Below, piece after piece: positions 17,180 to 25,977 of a stretch of DNA of 64,000 bases (positions are counted from its first letter, which is position 1; every line of letters starts with the position of its first letter). Position numbers and translations under genes: made by a program. The DNA lies in NCBI RefSeq assembly GCF_030816895.1, contig NZ_JAUSYL010000001.1:2356001-2420000 (forward strand). The letters run 5' to 3'. Origin of the DNA: Clavibacter sp. B3I6 (GTDB taxonomy: Bacteria > Actinomycetota > Actinomycetes > Actinomycetales > Microbacteriaceae). A model generated the notes under the pieces. That model was given only the letters and a program-made list of their open reading frames with translations, searched no databases and had not been told where the DNA came from.

Positions 17180-17623
17180 CTAGGGACGGACCGGGGCCTC
17201 CGGCGACCGCGCGGCGGCGGCGGCGGCGGCAGCGTCGCCGGCGTCGGGTGCCGCGCCCTCGGCGCGCTCGGCCATGTCCGCCACGAGGTCCATGAGCGGG
17301 ATCAGCCGTGCGGACGCCTCGTGCCCGAGCTCGGTGAGCCGGTAGTCGACGCGCGGCGGGATGGTGGGCTGCGCCTCGCGGATCACGAAGCCGTCCTCCG
17401 CGAGCGTCCGCAGCGTGGAGGCGAGCATCTTCTCGCTGATGCCCTCGATCTCCCGGCGCAGCTCGCCCCACCGGTGCGACCCCTCGCCGAGCGCGAGCAG
17501 GACGAGCACGCCCCACTTGCTCGTGACGTGGTCGAGCAGCGTGCGCGACGGGCAGTTCGCGGGGTAGCGGCCCTCGGTCACGCCGGGCCGGTCGCGGGTG
17601 ACCCGGAAGCTCATGTCGCGCAT
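17180..17623 (-). CDS. HxlR family transcriptional regulator
   Basis: A 147-residue winged-helix protein of the HxlR/YtfH type. The conserved C24 lies in CPSRTLLDHVTSKWGVLVL, with LRREIEGISEKMLASTLRTL as recognition helix and RVDYRLTELG as the wing. Family members sense aldehydes or quinones through this cysteine. It diverges from an NmrA/QorB-type reductase across 104 bp, the same arrangement as ytfH-ytfG in E. coli, so it very likely regulates that gene. Start ATG 17623; ATG 17614 is three codons downstream. Confidence 0.88.
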   Translation of the reverse strand: MRDMSFRVTRDRPGVTEGRYPANCPSRTLLDHVTSKWGVLVLLALGEGSHRWGELRREIEGISEKMLASTLRTLAEDGFVIREAQPTIPPRVDYRLTELGHEASARLIPLMDLVADMAERAEGAAPDAGDAAAAAAAARSPEAPVRP

Positions 17624-17633
17624 CCGATCAACT

Positions 17634-17649
17634 TACCTGAAAGTGGGTA
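17634..17649. promoter_or_regulatory. Possible HxlR operator
   Basis: An A/T-richer patch between the divergent HxlR and QorB-like genes contains the inverted repeat TACC-8 bp-GGTA (17634-17649) just upstream of the HxlR start. The position fits an autoregulatory operator, but the repeat is short. Confidence 0.35.
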
Positions 17650-17727
17650 CCTCCCTGTGGGAAGCTCTTCGCCGTCACCCCGGTTGTCCCGGGCGAACCG
17701 CTCGTCCCCCGACTTGAAAGGCATCCC

Positions 17728-18591
17728 ATGACCATCGTCGTCACCGCCGCCACCGGCCGCCTCGGATCGCGCATCGTCGCGTCCCTCCTCGCCCGCGGCT
17801 ACGCCGCCTCCGACATCCTGGCCACCGCGCGCCGCCCCGAGGCCCTCGGCGAGCTCGCCGCGCAGGGCGTCCGCACCGCCCGCCTCGACTACTCCGACGC
17901 CGACAGCGTGACCGCGGCGATCCAGCCCGGCGACACCCTCGTGCTCGTCTCCGGCAGCGAGGTCGGCCAGCGCGTGCCGCAGCACACCACCGCCATCGAG
18001 GCCGCGGCGGCCGCGGGCGTCGGCCGGATCCTCTACACGAGCGTCCTCCGCGCCACCACCACCGAGCTGTTCATCGCGGGCGAGCACAAGGCCACCGAGG
18101 AGGTCCTCGCCGCCTCCGGCGTCCCCGTCACCCTCCTCCGCAACGGCTGGTACACGGAGAACTACGCCGCCACGGTCGACGCCGTGAAGCAGTCCGGCGC
18201 GCTCCTCACGAGCGCGGGCGACGGCGTCGTCGCGAGCGCCACCATCGCCGACTTCGCCGAGGGCATCGCGGTCGCGGCCATGGACGACTCGCTCGCCGGG
18301 CGGACGCTCGAGCTCGCGGGCGACGAGCGCTGGACGCAGGACGACCTCGCCCAGGCGATCTCCGGCATCATCGGCCAGCCCGTCCCCGTCTCGCGGGTCG
18401 ACTCCGACGAGCACGCGCGGATCCTCGGCGACGCCGGCCTCGACGAGGGCACGATCGGCTTCGTCGTGGGCCTCGACGCCGCCACGGCCGCCGGCCAGCT
18501 CGACGACGAGACGGGCGACCTCTCCCGCCTCCTCGGCCGCTCCACCACCTCGCTCGCCGAGGGCCTCCGCCAGGCGGTCGCCGGCGCCTAG
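17728..18591 (+). CDS. NAD(P)H-binding quinone oxidoreductase, NmrA/QorB-like
   Basis: A 287-residue atypical short-chain dehydrogenase of the NmrA/QOR2 family. The Rossmann motif TAATGRLG is at residues 6-13, followed by LYTSVLRA and the active-site region LRNGWYTENY. E. coli QorB (YtfG) reduces quinones with NADPH and is controlled by the neighbouring HxlR protein YtfH; the same pair occurs here. ATG 17728 is preceded by GAAAGG. The gene is followed by a strong bidirectional hairpin. Confidence 0.88.
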   Translation: MTIVVTAATGRLGSRIVASLLARGYAASDILATARRPEALGELAAQGVRTARLDYSDADSVTAAIQPGDTLVLVSGSEVGQRVPQHTTAIEAAAAAGVGRILYTSVLRATTTELFIAGEHKATEEVLAASGVPVTLLRNGWYTENYAATVDAVKQSGALLTSAGDGVVASATIADFAEGIAVAAMDDSLAGRTLELAGDERWTQDDLAQAISGIIGQPVPVSRVDSDEHARILGDAGLDEGTIGFVVGLDAATAAGQLDDETGDLSRLLGRSTTSLAEGLRQAVAGA

Positions 18592-18629
18592 CCGACGATC
18601 GGATCCGCACCCGAGGCGGATCCGCGCAC

Positions 18630-18664
18630 GACGACGCCCGCCCCTCGAAGGGGCGGGCGTCGTC
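18630..18664. terminator. Bidirectional hairpin terminator
   Basis: A perfect 16-bp stem (18630-18645 with 18649-18664) with a three-base loop, between the convergent QorB-like gene and the exported-protein gene. It can stop transcription in both directions. Confidence 0.8.
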
Positions 18665-18697
18665 ATGCGCGGCGGGGATGCCGGAGCGGATCGCGGA

Positions 18698-19219
18698 TCA
18701 GCCGACGGCGTAGTCGACCCAGGTCGCGCCCTGCACCTTCCCGTACACGGTCTGCGCCGGGCCCATCTGCCCCGAGCTCTGGCACGTGGCCGTGGTGCCC
18801 TGCCAGGAGATGTCCTCGAAGCCGTAGGTCGCGGTGAGCGTGCCGCCCGCGGGGACCTCGACCGGGCCGAGCGTCGATCCCGCCGACCACGACGCCGACT
18901 CGGTCGCGGTGGCGCTGACCTGCGCGGAGATGGCGCCCATCAGCGCGCTGATCGACGCGCCGGCGGAGACCTCGGACCCGCGCGTGACGTCGGCGGAGAC
19001 CGTGGCCGAGAGCGGGCCGCCCGTCGTCGCGGTCGACGTCTGCGAGCCCGCGACGACGCGGTCGCTGGCCGTCCTCGTGAGGCTGGTGGTGGTCGTCCCC
19101 GGCTCGCATTCGGTGGGGACGGCGTTGGCGGCGCTCGGGATGGCGAGGCCGACGGCCACGAGAGCGGCGGCGGCGCCGATCGAGCCGAGGGTGCGGGCGG
19201 AGCTGCGGGTGATGGTCAT
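18698..19219 (-). CDS. Hypothetical secreted protein
   Basis: A 173-residue exported protein. Residues 1-33 form a Sec signal peptide: basic MTITRSSARTLG, a hydrophobic core and a cleavage site at AANA-VP. The mature part is Thr/Ser/Ala-rich with two cysteines (near positions 38 and 150) likely forming a disulfide, and alternating small/polar residues suggesting a beta-sandwich. I recognise no family. ATG 19219 has AGGAGG upstream. It converges with the QorB-like gene. A secreted protein of a plant- or soil-associated actinobacterium is plausible, but no function can be assigned. Confidence 0.7.
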   Translation of the reverse strand: MTITRSSARTLGSIGAAAALVAVGLAIPSAANAVPTECEPGTTTTSLTRTASDRVVAGSQTSTATTGGPLSATVSADVTRGSEVSAGASISALMGAISAQVSATATESASWSAGSTLGPVEVPAGGTLTATYGFEDISWQGTTATCQSSGQMGPAQTVYGKVQGATWVDYAVG

Positions 19220-19459
19220 GCGGATCGTCCTCCTGTCGGGGCTCCCCAGCGGAGCCCGGTCATCGGTGCGATGTGCGGGACCCATCCCGGCGCGCCCGCC
19301 TGGACGCCCGGTGGGAAGCCTCCGCATCCCCTGGGAACCGGGGCAGGGCGGATCCGCGTCGATGCCCGCGACCGCGCGCGGACGACGGCGCGCAGGTGGG
19401 GCGCGATTGGGGCGCTCCTGCTTGCGCCGTCGCGCATCGGGTGGGAGGGTGCGCCGCGG

Positions 19460-20362
19460 TCAGCCCAGCGCATCCCGCATGCGCCGGATCTCGTCGGGAC
19501 CCACGCGGCAGCAGCCGCCGACGAGCGAGGCGCCCGCCCGGATCCACGCCTCGACGGACGGCAGAGCCGGGTCGCCGTGCCAGCCGCGCGCGACCGCGTC
19601 CCAGCGCTCGCCGGAGTTCGGGTAGACGACCACGGGCCGGTCCGTCGCGCTCCGGGCCGCGGCGATCGCGGCCGGCACCTCGTCCGGGTGCGCGCAGTTG
19701 ATCCCCACGGCCACGACCTCGTCGGCCTCCTCCGCGAGCGCGAACCCCTCGCGCATCGGCTCGCCCGAGCGCAGCCGGCCGTCGGCCACCGTGAACGCGA
19801 GCCAGACGGCGGCGCCCGAGCCGCGCGCGAGGTCCACCAGCGCGGCGCCCTCGTCGAGGCTCGGGATCGTCTCGCAGGCGAGGAGGTCGGCGCCCGCGTC
19901 GGCGAGCACGGCGAACCGGGGCGCGTGCCAGCGGCCGAGCTCCGCGCGCGTGAGGCCCGAGGATCCCCGGTACTCCGATCCGTCGCCGAGCGTCGCGCCG
20001 TACGGGCCGACCGACGCGGCGACCCACCGCTCGCGCGGGGCGCCCGCGTCGTCCCGGGCGACCCGGTCCCGGGCCTCCGCGGCGAGCCGCACGCTCGCGC
20101 GCAGCAGCTCCTCGGTCGCGGCGGCGTCGAGGCCGCGCTGCGCGAAGGCCGCGAAGCCCACCTGGTACGACGCCGTGATCGCCACGTCCGCTCCCGCCCG
20201 GAAGTACTCCTCGTGCGCCGCCCGGACCGCATCGGGCTCGTCGGCGAGCACGCGTGCGCTCCACAGCGGATCCGACAGGTCGTGCCCGCGCGCCTCCAGC
20301 AGCGTGCCGAGGCCGCCGTCGAGCACCAGCGGGCGGTCGGGGAGGGGGAGCGGCCGGGTCAT
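19460..20362 (-). CDS. mmuM: Homocysteine S-methyltransferase
   Basis: A 300-residue cytosolic enzyme that transfers a methyl group from S-methylmethionine (or SAM) to homocysteine, giving methionine. The N-terminal LVLDGGLGTLLEARG and SYQVGF motifs and the three zinc-binding cysteines are all present: C223 in GINC, and C284 and C285 in VGGCC. Length and order match MmuM. It probably recycles methyl groups from plant S-methylmethionine. ATG 20362 starts right before the conserved domain. It diverges from the MarR gene at 20519. Confidence 0.92.
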   Translation of the reverse strand: MTRPLPLPDRPLVLDGGLGTLLEARGHDLSDPLWSARVLADEPDAVRAAHEEYFRAGADVAITASYQVGFAAFAQRGLDAAATEELLRASVRLAAEARDRVARDDAGAPRERWVAASVGPYGATLGDGSEYRGSSGLTRAELGRWHAPRFAVLADAGADLLACETIPSLDEGAALVDLARGSGAAVWLAFTVADGRLRSGEPMREGFALAEEADEVVAVGINCAHPDEVPAAIAAARSATDRPVVVYPNSGERWDAVARGWHGDPALPSVEAWIRAGASLVGGCCRVGPDEIRRMRDALG

Positions 20363-20518
20363 GCGGACATCCTGCCGGAGGGCGTGTCGCATCGGCCGTC
20401 CGCGACGTCGCGCGACGCGGCCCCCGCACGGCACACCAGCCGCTGCGCGCCCCGCATCCGCCGGCGGGCCCGCGGCGCCCCGCTCCCCGGTACCGTGGAC
20501 GAGACGGTGGGAGTCCCG

Positions 20519-21028
20519 ATGAAGGATGACGACGACGTCGACCTGGTGATCGACGCGTGGGGTGCGGCCATGCCCGACGTCGACTTCGCGCCGCTCGACG
20601 TGGTGTCGAGGCTCCGGCGCCTGCTGCCGCAGATGCAGCGGATCCGCGAGGGCGCGTTCGCCGCCGAGGGCCTCACCACGAGCGAGTTCGAGTTCCTGTC
20701 CGTGCTCCGCCAGCAGGGCGACGCGGGCCTCACGCGCGCCGGGCTCGCCGAGCGGCTCGGCACCGACACGGGCAGCCTCGTGCACCGGGTGAACCGGCTG
20801 ACCGCGCGCTCCTTCATCACGCGCGAGGAGGATCCGGCGGGCGGCCGCAGCCGGCTCGTGGTCCTCACGCCGTTCGGGATCGAGCGCGTCGACCGCGCGA
20901 TGCGCCGCCTCGTGGCCGACGAGGACGAGGTGCTCGCCGACCTCAGCCGCGAGCAGATCGCGACGCTCATCGACAGCCTCCGCGTCATCGCCCGCACCAC
21001 CGAGCGGGTCCGCGCGCGCCGCTCCTGA
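20519..21028 (+). CDS. MarR family transcriptional regulator
   Basis: A 169-residue winged-helix regulator: FEFLSVLRQQGDAGLTRAGLAERLGTDTGSLVHRVNRL forms the helix-turn-helix and EEDPAGGRSRLVVLTP the wing, flanked by long dimerisation helices. It diverges from mmuM across 156 bp and precedes a HAD hydrolase 64 bp downstream. The ATG at 20519 is preceded by GGTGGGAG. Ligand and targets unknown; regulation of the flanking genes is the simplest guess. Confidence 0.88.
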   Translation: MKDDDDVDLVIDAWGAAMPDVDFAPLDVVSRLRRLLPQMQRIREGAFAAEGLTTSEFEFLSVLRQQGDAGLTRAGLAERLGTDTGSLVHRVNRLTARSFITREEDPAGGRSRLVVLTPFGIERVDRAMRRLVADEDEVLADLSREQIATLIDSLRVIARTTERVRARRS

Positions 21029-21092
21029 TCCCGGGTCGCCGCCGCGCGTCCACCCCCTGCTCGCGGGCTCCGGGCCGGAGCACGATGGACGC

Positions 21093-21791
21093 ATGGCCGA
21101 CACCGATCGCATCCCGCCCGCCGTCCTCTTCGACATCGACGAGACCCTCATCCACACGGGCGGCTCCGGCGCGCGCAGCTGGGCGATGGCGTTCCGCGAC
21201 CTCCACGACGTCGAGGCCGACATCGGCGAGCACTCGTCGGCGGGGGAGACGGATCCGCAGGTCGGCACCGCGACGTTCCGCGGAGTGATGGGACGGGATC
21301 CCCAGCCCGCCGAGCTCGCGCGCCTCTACGCCTCCTACCTCCGGCACCTCGCCGACGACATCCGCGTCTCCGAGGGCTACCGCGTGCTCGACGGCGCGGA
21401 GGCGCTGCTCGGCCGGCTCGCCGACGCGGGCGTGGTGCTCGGCGTCGTCTCCGGCGCGATGGAGGGCGCGGCCCGCACGAAGATGGAGCCCGCCCGCCTC
21501 GGCCGGTTCTTCGTGTTCGGCGCGTACGGATCCGACTCGCCCGACCGGGTCGACGTCGTGCGCCGTGCCATCGCGACCGCCGGGACTCTCCGGGGCGCCG
21601 AGCCTGCCCGCGAGGAGGTCCTCGTGGTCGGCGACACCCCGAACGACATCACGTCCGCGCACGACGCGGGCGCGACCGCGGTCGGCGTGGCGAGCGGCCA
21701 CTACTCGGCCGACGAGCTCCGCGACGCGGGCGCGGACCTCGTGCTCGACTCCCTCGAGGATCCGGCGCTGGAGCGGCTGCTCGGGCTCTGA
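21093..21791 (+). CDS. HAD family hydrolase (phosphoglycolate phosphatase-like)
   Basis: A 232-residue phosphatase of the haloacid dehalogenase superfamily. Motif I is FDIDETLIHTGG with nucleophile D14 and acid/base D16. Motif II is GVVSGAMEGA, with K at the start of the following helix, and motif IV is VVGDTPNDITSAHDAG. The helical cap between motifs I and II makes it a subfamily IA enzyme such as Gph or PhnX. Small phosphorylated metabolites are the likely substrates. ATG 21093 is clear. Confidence 0.88.
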   Translation: MADTDRIPPAVLFDIDETLIHTGGSGARSWAMAFRDLHDVEADIGEHSSAGETDPQVGTATFRGVMGRDPQPAELARLYASYLRHLADDIRVSEGYRVLDGAEALLGRLADAGVVLGVVSGAMEGAARTKMEPARLGRFFVFGAYGSDSPDRVDVVRRAIATAGTLRGAEPAREEVLVVGDTPNDITSAHDAGATAVGVASGHYSADELRDAGADLVLDSLEDPALERLLGL

Positions 21792-21836
21792 CCCGGCGCC
21801 CCGCCCGCCCGCGGCCCGCCGCGCGCTCGGCCGCCG

Positions 21837-23123
21837 CTAGTCGGTCCCGCGCAGCCGCGCGACCGTGTGCATCACGTGGTAGACGACGATCGCGGCGATG
21901 GTGCCGAGCGCGATGCCGTTGAACGAGACGGTGCCGAGCGTGAAGGTGAAGGGCGCGATCGCGACGATCAGCGCGGTCGCCGCCGTGAGCTGGTTGACCG
22001 GCTTCGAGAAGTCGACCCTGTTGTCCATCCAGATCTTCACGCCGATGATCCCGATGAGCCCGTACAGCGCGGTGGTCACGCCGCCGAGCACGCCCGCGGG
22101 GATCGTGTTGATGACGGCGCCGACCTTGGGGGAGAGGCCGAGCAGCACGGCGAACGCGCCCGCGACCCAGTACGCGGCGGTCGAGTAGACGCGGGTGGCC
22201 GCCATCACGCCGATGTTCTCGCCGTAGGTGGTGGTGCCGGATCCGCCGCCGAGGCCCGCGAGCACGGTCGCCAGGCCGTCGGCGAGGAGCGCGCGCCCGG
22301 TCAGCTTGTTCACGCTCCCGTCGGTCATCTGCGCGACCCCGCGGATGTGGCCCACGTTCTCGGCGACGAGCACGAGCACGACGGGAAGGAACGCGGGCAG
22401 CAGCGCCCAGAACTGCGGCGTGATCTCCGGCGCGGTGAACTCCGGCAGCCCGATCCACGCGGCGTCGGCGATCGCCGAGAAGTCGACCTCGCCGCGGATC
22501 ACGGCCACGACGTACCCGATGACCACGCCGAGCACGATGGAGAGACGGCCGAGGATCCCGCGGAACAGCACGGTGGAGAGGATCACGGCGGCGAGCGTGA
22601 TGGTCGCCGTCACCGGCGCCTGCTCGAAGTTGTCGCGGGCCGCGGAGGCGAGGTTGAAGCCGATGAGCGCCACGATCGCGCCGGCGACCACGGGCGGGAG
22701 CAGCGCGTCGATCCAGCCGGTGCCCGTGAGCTGCACGATGCCGCCGACCACCGCCAGCAGGATCCCGACCGCCACGATCCCCGCGAGCGCCGCGCCGATG
22801 CCGCCGCCGCCGCCCGACGCCGTAGCCGCGTTGGCCGCGAGGATCGGCGCGATGAACGCGAACGACGACCCGAGGTAGCTGGGCAGCCGGTTCCGGGTGA
22901 TGAGGAGGAAGAGGAGCGTCCCGATCCCGGAGAAGAACAGCGTGGTGGTGGGCGGGAACCCCGTGAGCACGGGCACGAGGAAGGTCGCGCCGAACATGGC
23001 GACCACGTGCTGCATCCCGAGCCCGATGGTGCGCGGCCAGGTGAGGCGCTCGCCGGGGCCGACGACCGCGGAGGCGTCCACCGCCTTGCCGTCGCCGTGG
23101 AGGGTCCAGATCTGTCGGGCCAT
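21837..23123 (-). CDS. Uracil/xanthine permease (nucleobase:cation symporter-2)
   Basis: A 428-residue integral membrane transporter of the NAT/NCS2 family with about 14 transmembrane spans. Family elements include LGMQHVVAMFGATFLVPVLTG, the conserved histidine/glutamate helix AENVGHIRGV and the substrate motif GGSGTTTYGENIGVMAATRVYS. The QNTGxG-like loop marks it as UraA/PyrP-like, so uracil is the most likely substrate with proton symport. Start ATG 23123. The neighbouring genes give no pathway clue. Confidence 0.92.
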   Translation of the reverse strand: MARQIWTLHGDGKAVDASAVVGPGERLTWPRTIGLGMQHVVAMFGATFLVPVLTGFPPTTTLFFSGIGTLLFLLITRNRLPSYLGSSFAFIAPILAANAATASGGGGGIGAALAGIVAVGILLAVVGGIVQLTGTGWIDALLPPVVAGAIVALIGFNLASAARDNFEQAPVTATITLAAVILSTVLFRGILGRLSIVLGVVIGYVVAVIRGEVDFSAIADAAWIGLPEFTAPEITPQFWALLPAFLPVVLVLVAENVGHIRGVAQMTDGSVNKLTGRALLADGLATVLAGLGGGSGTTTYGENIGVMAATRVYSTAAYWVAGAFAVLLGLSPKVGAVINTIPAGVLGGVTTALYGLIGIIGVKIWMDNRVDFSKPVNQLTAATALIVAIAPFTFTLGTVSFNGIALGTIAAIVVYHVMHTVARLRGTD

Positions 23124-23228
23124 GCTCGCCTGCTTCCGCGCGGGTGTGTGGGGAGACGCCCCGATCCGCGAGCGTACCGACGCCGTGTTGCGGCGGCGTT
23201 TCGGCGGGCGGATCCGGCTCGATCGGCT

Positions 23229-23630
23229 TCAGCTCCGGCGGACGACCACCGAGTTCGCGATGCCCCACACCACGGCCAGCGCCATCGTCTGCCCGAGGAT
23301 GAACCCGTCCACACGGCCCATCAGCGTCGTGACCACGAAGGCGGCCACCGAGATGACGAGCGCCGCGACGCCGACGACCGCGAAGCCCTGCTGCGCCAGC
23401 CGCCCGTCCCGCTCGTCCCGGTACTCCAGGCCGTTGATGCGCGTGACGTCGCGCGCTCCCGGCCGTGCCGCGTAGAGGGCGCCGGCGAGCCCCAGGATGC
23501 CGAAGGCCGCCAGCAGGATGGCACCCGGCACGTTGGCCGTGACCGCGCAGACCAGCGCGCCGCCCAGGAACACGGACACCAGCAGCACGTTCACGCGGGA
23601 GATCCCGCGCCGTTCAGTCGTCTTCGACAT
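23229..23630 (-). CDS. Small membrane protein paired with an XRE regulator
   Basis: A 133-residue protein with four transmembrane helices (about residues 14-32, 35-55, 82-104 and 109-128). Small four-helix proteins of this kind (DUF2178-like) are regularly encoded directly behind a short Cro/XRE regulator of the YozG type. Here the ATG at 23630 lies inside the end of the regulator gene (17-bp overlap), so translation is coupled. The membrane protein may sense stress and modulate the regulator. Function not established. Confidence 0.75.
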   Translation of the reverse strand: MSKTTERRGISRVNVLLVSVFLGGALVCAVTANVPGAILLAAFGILGLAGALYAARPGARDVTRINGLEYRDERDGRLAQQGFAVVGVAALVISVAAFVVTTLMGRVDGFILGQTMALAVVWGIANSVVVRRS

Positions 23631-23811
23631 GGAAGACCTCCTCGACGGTCCGGTGGAAGAAGCGGGCCGTCTTCACGGCGAGCCCGAGCGACGGGTCGTA
23701 GCGGCCCGTCTCGATCGCGTTGACGGTCTGGCGGGAGACGCCCAGCGCGTCGGCGAGCGCCTGCTGGGAGAGTCCGGCGGCCGTCCGGAGCTCCCTCACC
23801 TCGCTGCGCAT
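23614..23811 (-). CDS. Short XRE/Cro-type transcriptional regulator
   Basis: A 65-residue helix-turn-helix protein consisting only of the DNA-binding domain: VRELRTAAGLSQQALADALGVSRQTVNAIETGRYDPSL, then a short tail FFHRTVEEVFHVEDD. This is the YozG-like subfamily. ATG 23811 was chosen because the upstream frame extension crosses two palindromes that look like its operator. It overlaps the downstream membrane-protein gene and faces the M13 peptidase. Autoregulation is very likely. Confidence 0.88.
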   Translation of the reverse strand: MRSEVRELRTAAGLSQQALADALGVSRQTVNAIETGRYDPSLGLAVKTARFFHRTVEEVFHVEDD

Positions 23812-23817
23812 GGATGA

Positions 23818-23860
23818 CAAGCTAGCTTGACGTCGACGGCGTGTCAAGCGCGCTTGACAC
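23818..23860. promoter_or_regulatory. Paired palindromes, probable XRE operator in the divergent region
   Basis: CAAGCTAGCTTG at 23818-23829 is a perfect 12-bp palindrome, and GTGTCAAGCGCGCTTGACAC at 23841-23860 is a perfect 20-bp palindrome. They share the CAAGC-GCTTG arms, with centres 27 bp apart. On the minus strand the second palindrome supplies TTGACA (23847-23842), with TAGCTT at 17-bp spacing inside the first. The boxes would thus cover the regulator's own promoter and lie 44 bp before the peptidase start. Confidence 0.7.
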
Positions 23861-23903
23861 AGCTCCGGGCGGCGGTCCGGCGAAGGCGCATAGGCTCGTG
23901 CGC

Positions 23904-25886
23904 ATGAGCGCCGAGACACCTCCGACCGGGATCCGCACCGACGAGCTGGACGAGGGGGTCCGGCCCCAGGACGACCTCTACCTCCACGTGAACGGCCGCT
24001 GGCTCGACCGCACCCAGATCCCCGACGACAAGGCCCGCTGGGGCTCGTTCCACCAGCTCGCCGAGGCGGCCGAGGAGGCCGTGCGCGTGATCATCGAGGA
24101 GGCCGTCGACGCCGCGCCCGGCACCGAGGAGCGCAAGTCCGGCGACCTCTTCACGAGCTTCATGGACGAGGAGCGGGTCGAGTCGCTCGGCATCGAGCCC
24201 ATCCGCGACCAGCTCGAGGCGGCGGCCGCGGTCACCGACGTGCCGTCCTTCCTCCGCACGCTCGGCGAGCTCGAGCGGACGAACGTGAGCGGCCTCCTCG
24301 GCCTCTTCGTCGACAACGACCCGGGCGATCCCGAGCGCTACGTCGTGCAGGTCGAGCAGGGCGGCATCGGCCTCCCCGACGAGAGCTACTACCGCGAGGA
24401 GGGCCACGCCGGCATCCGCACGGCCTACCGCGCGTTCGTCGAGCGCATGCTCGGCCTCGCGCAGCTCGACGACCCCGCTGGACGCGCCGACCGGATCCTC
24501 GACCTCGAGACCCGCATCGCCGCCGCCCACTGGGACAACGTCCGCACCCGCGACAGCCAGGCCACCTACAACCTCGTCACGTGGGCCGAGCTCCGCGAAC
24601 TCGTCCAGAAGCCGGCCGGCGCGGACCTCGACGTCTGGCGCGACGCCCTCGAGGTGCCCGAGGGCGCCCTCGACGAGGTCGTGCTCCGCGAGCCGAGCTT
24701 CGCCGAGGGCCTCGGCGCGCTCCTCACCGCCGACGAGATCCCGGCGCTCCGCGACTGGCTCACCTGGCAGGTCGTCCGCTCGAACGCGGCGCTCCTCCCG
24801 ACGGCCTTCTCCGAGGCGTCCTTCGACTTCTACGGCCGCACGCTCACCGGCGCGCCCGAGCAGCGCGTGCGCTGGAAGCGCGGCGTCTCGCTGGTCGAGG
24901 GATCCATGGGCGAGGCCATCGGCCGGATCTACGTCGACCGCCACTTCTCCCGCACCGCCAAGGCCGAGATGGACGTGCTCGTCGGGCACCTCGTCCAGGC
25001 CTACCGCGACTCCATCTCCGGCCTCGACTGGATGACGGCGGAGACCCGCGGGCGTGCCTTGGAGAAGCTCGACAAGTTCACGCCGAAGATCGGCTTCCCG
25101 GACCGCTGGCGCGACTACTCGGCGCTCGAGATCGACCCGACGGACCTCGTGGGCAACGTGCGCGCGACCGCCCGCTTCGAGACGCGCCGCGAGCTCGCCA
25201 AGATCGGCGCGCCGCTCGACCGCGACGAGTGGTTCATGACGCCGCAGACCATCAACGCGTACTACAACCCCGGCTTCAACGAGATCGTGTTCCCGGCCGC
25301 GATCCTGCAGTTCCCGTTCTTCGACGAGGCGCGCGACCCGGCCGCGAACTACGGTGCGATCGGCGCGGTCATCGGCCACGAGATCGGCCACGGGTTCGAC
25401 GACCAGGGCTCCCGCTACGACGGCGACGGCCGCCTCACCGACTGGTGGACCCCGGCCGACCGCGCGGCGTTCGAGGAGCGCACGGCGTCGCTGATCCAGC
25501 AGTACGACGCGCTCGTGCCCGCGCAGCTGACGGCCGAGGGCGCCCCGCACGTCAACGGCGCGCTCACGATCGGCGAGAACATCGGCGACCTCGGCGGCCT
25601 CTCCATCGCGTGGAAGGCGTACCTCCTCTCGCTCGAGGGCGCGGAGCCGCCGGTGATCGACGGCCTCACGGGCGCGGAGCGCTTCTTCCTCTCCTGGGCG
25701 CAGGCCTGGCAGCAGAAGGGCCGCGACGCCGAGGTGATGCGCCTGCTCGCCATCGACCCGCACGCGCCGAACGAGTTCCGCTGCAACCAGATCGTCCGCA
25801 ACATCGACGCGTTCTACGAGACGTTCGACGTGCAGCCGGGCGACGGCCTGTGGCTCGACGAGGAGGCCCGCGTCACCATCTGGTGA
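23904..25886 (+). CDS. pepO: M13 family metallopeptidase (PepO/neprilysin-like)
   Basis: A 660-residue zinc endopeptidase. Zinc ligands are H492 and H496 in GHEIGHGFDDQG and E558 in ENIGDLGG, with E493 as catalytic base and D562 completing the second motif. The N-terminal M13_N domain starts with DDLYLHVNGRWLD, and the NAYYNPGFNEIVFPAAILQ substrate-binding stretch is present. No signal peptide is seen, so it is probably cytosolic and degrades oligopeptides. ATG 23904 is used; GTG 23841 would start inside the operator palindrome. A strong hairpin follows at 25926-25949. Confidence 0.93.
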   Translation: MSAETPPTGIRTDELDEGVRPQDDLYLHVNGRWLDRTQIPDDKARWGSFHQLAEAAEEAVRVIIEEAVDAAPGTEERKSGDLFTSFMDEERVESLGIEPIRDQLEAAAAVTDVPSFLRTLGELERTNVSGLLGLFVDNDPGDPERYVVQVEQGGIGLPDESYYREEGHAGIRTAYRAFVERMLGLAQLDDPAGRADRILDLETRIAAAHWDNVRTRDSQATYNLVTWAELRELVQKPAGADLDVWRDALEVPEGALDEVVLREPSFAEGLGALLTADEIPALRDWLTWQVVRSNAALLPTAFSEASFDFYGRTLTGAPEQRVRWKRGVSLVEGSMGEAIGRIYVDRHFSRTAKAEMDVLVGHLVQAYRDSISGLDWMTAETRGRALEKLDKFTPKIGFPDRWRDYSALEIDPTDLVGNVRATARFETRRELAKIGAPLDRDEWFMTPQTINAYYNPGFNEIVFPAAILQFPFFDEARDPAANYGAIGAVIGHEIGHGFDDQGSRYDGDGRLTDWWTPADRAAFEERTASLIQQYDALVPAQLTAEGAPHVNGALTIGENIGDLGGLSIAWKAYLLSLEGAEPPVIDGLTGAERFFLSWAQAWQQKGRDAEVMRLLAIDPHAPNEFRCNQIVRNIDAFYETFDVQPGDGLWLDEEARVTIW

Positions 25887-25925
25887 CGCGCGGCCGATGG
25901 CGCCCACCGGCGAGGCTCCGCGACG

Positions 25926-25949
25926 CCGCCCCCGGCACACCGGGGGCGG
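25926..25949 (+). terminator. Hairpin terminator after the M13 peptidase
   Basis: A perfect 10-bp stem CCGCCCCCGG/CCGGGGGCGG with loop CACA, 40 bp after the peptidase stop. It would sit inside the next gene if ATG 25897 were used. This is why the later GTG start is preferred for that gene. Confidence 0.6.
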
Positions 25950-25977
25950 TGTCGCGCGCCACCGCGGGCACGAGCCC

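Noticed and set aside
25897..25977. ATG 25897 as start of the serine hydrolase-like gene
   Set aside because: It would put the perfect terminator hairpin of the upstream peptidase gene inside the coding region and add an Arg/Gly-rich stretch unlike the family. GTG 25978 is preferred, without certainty.
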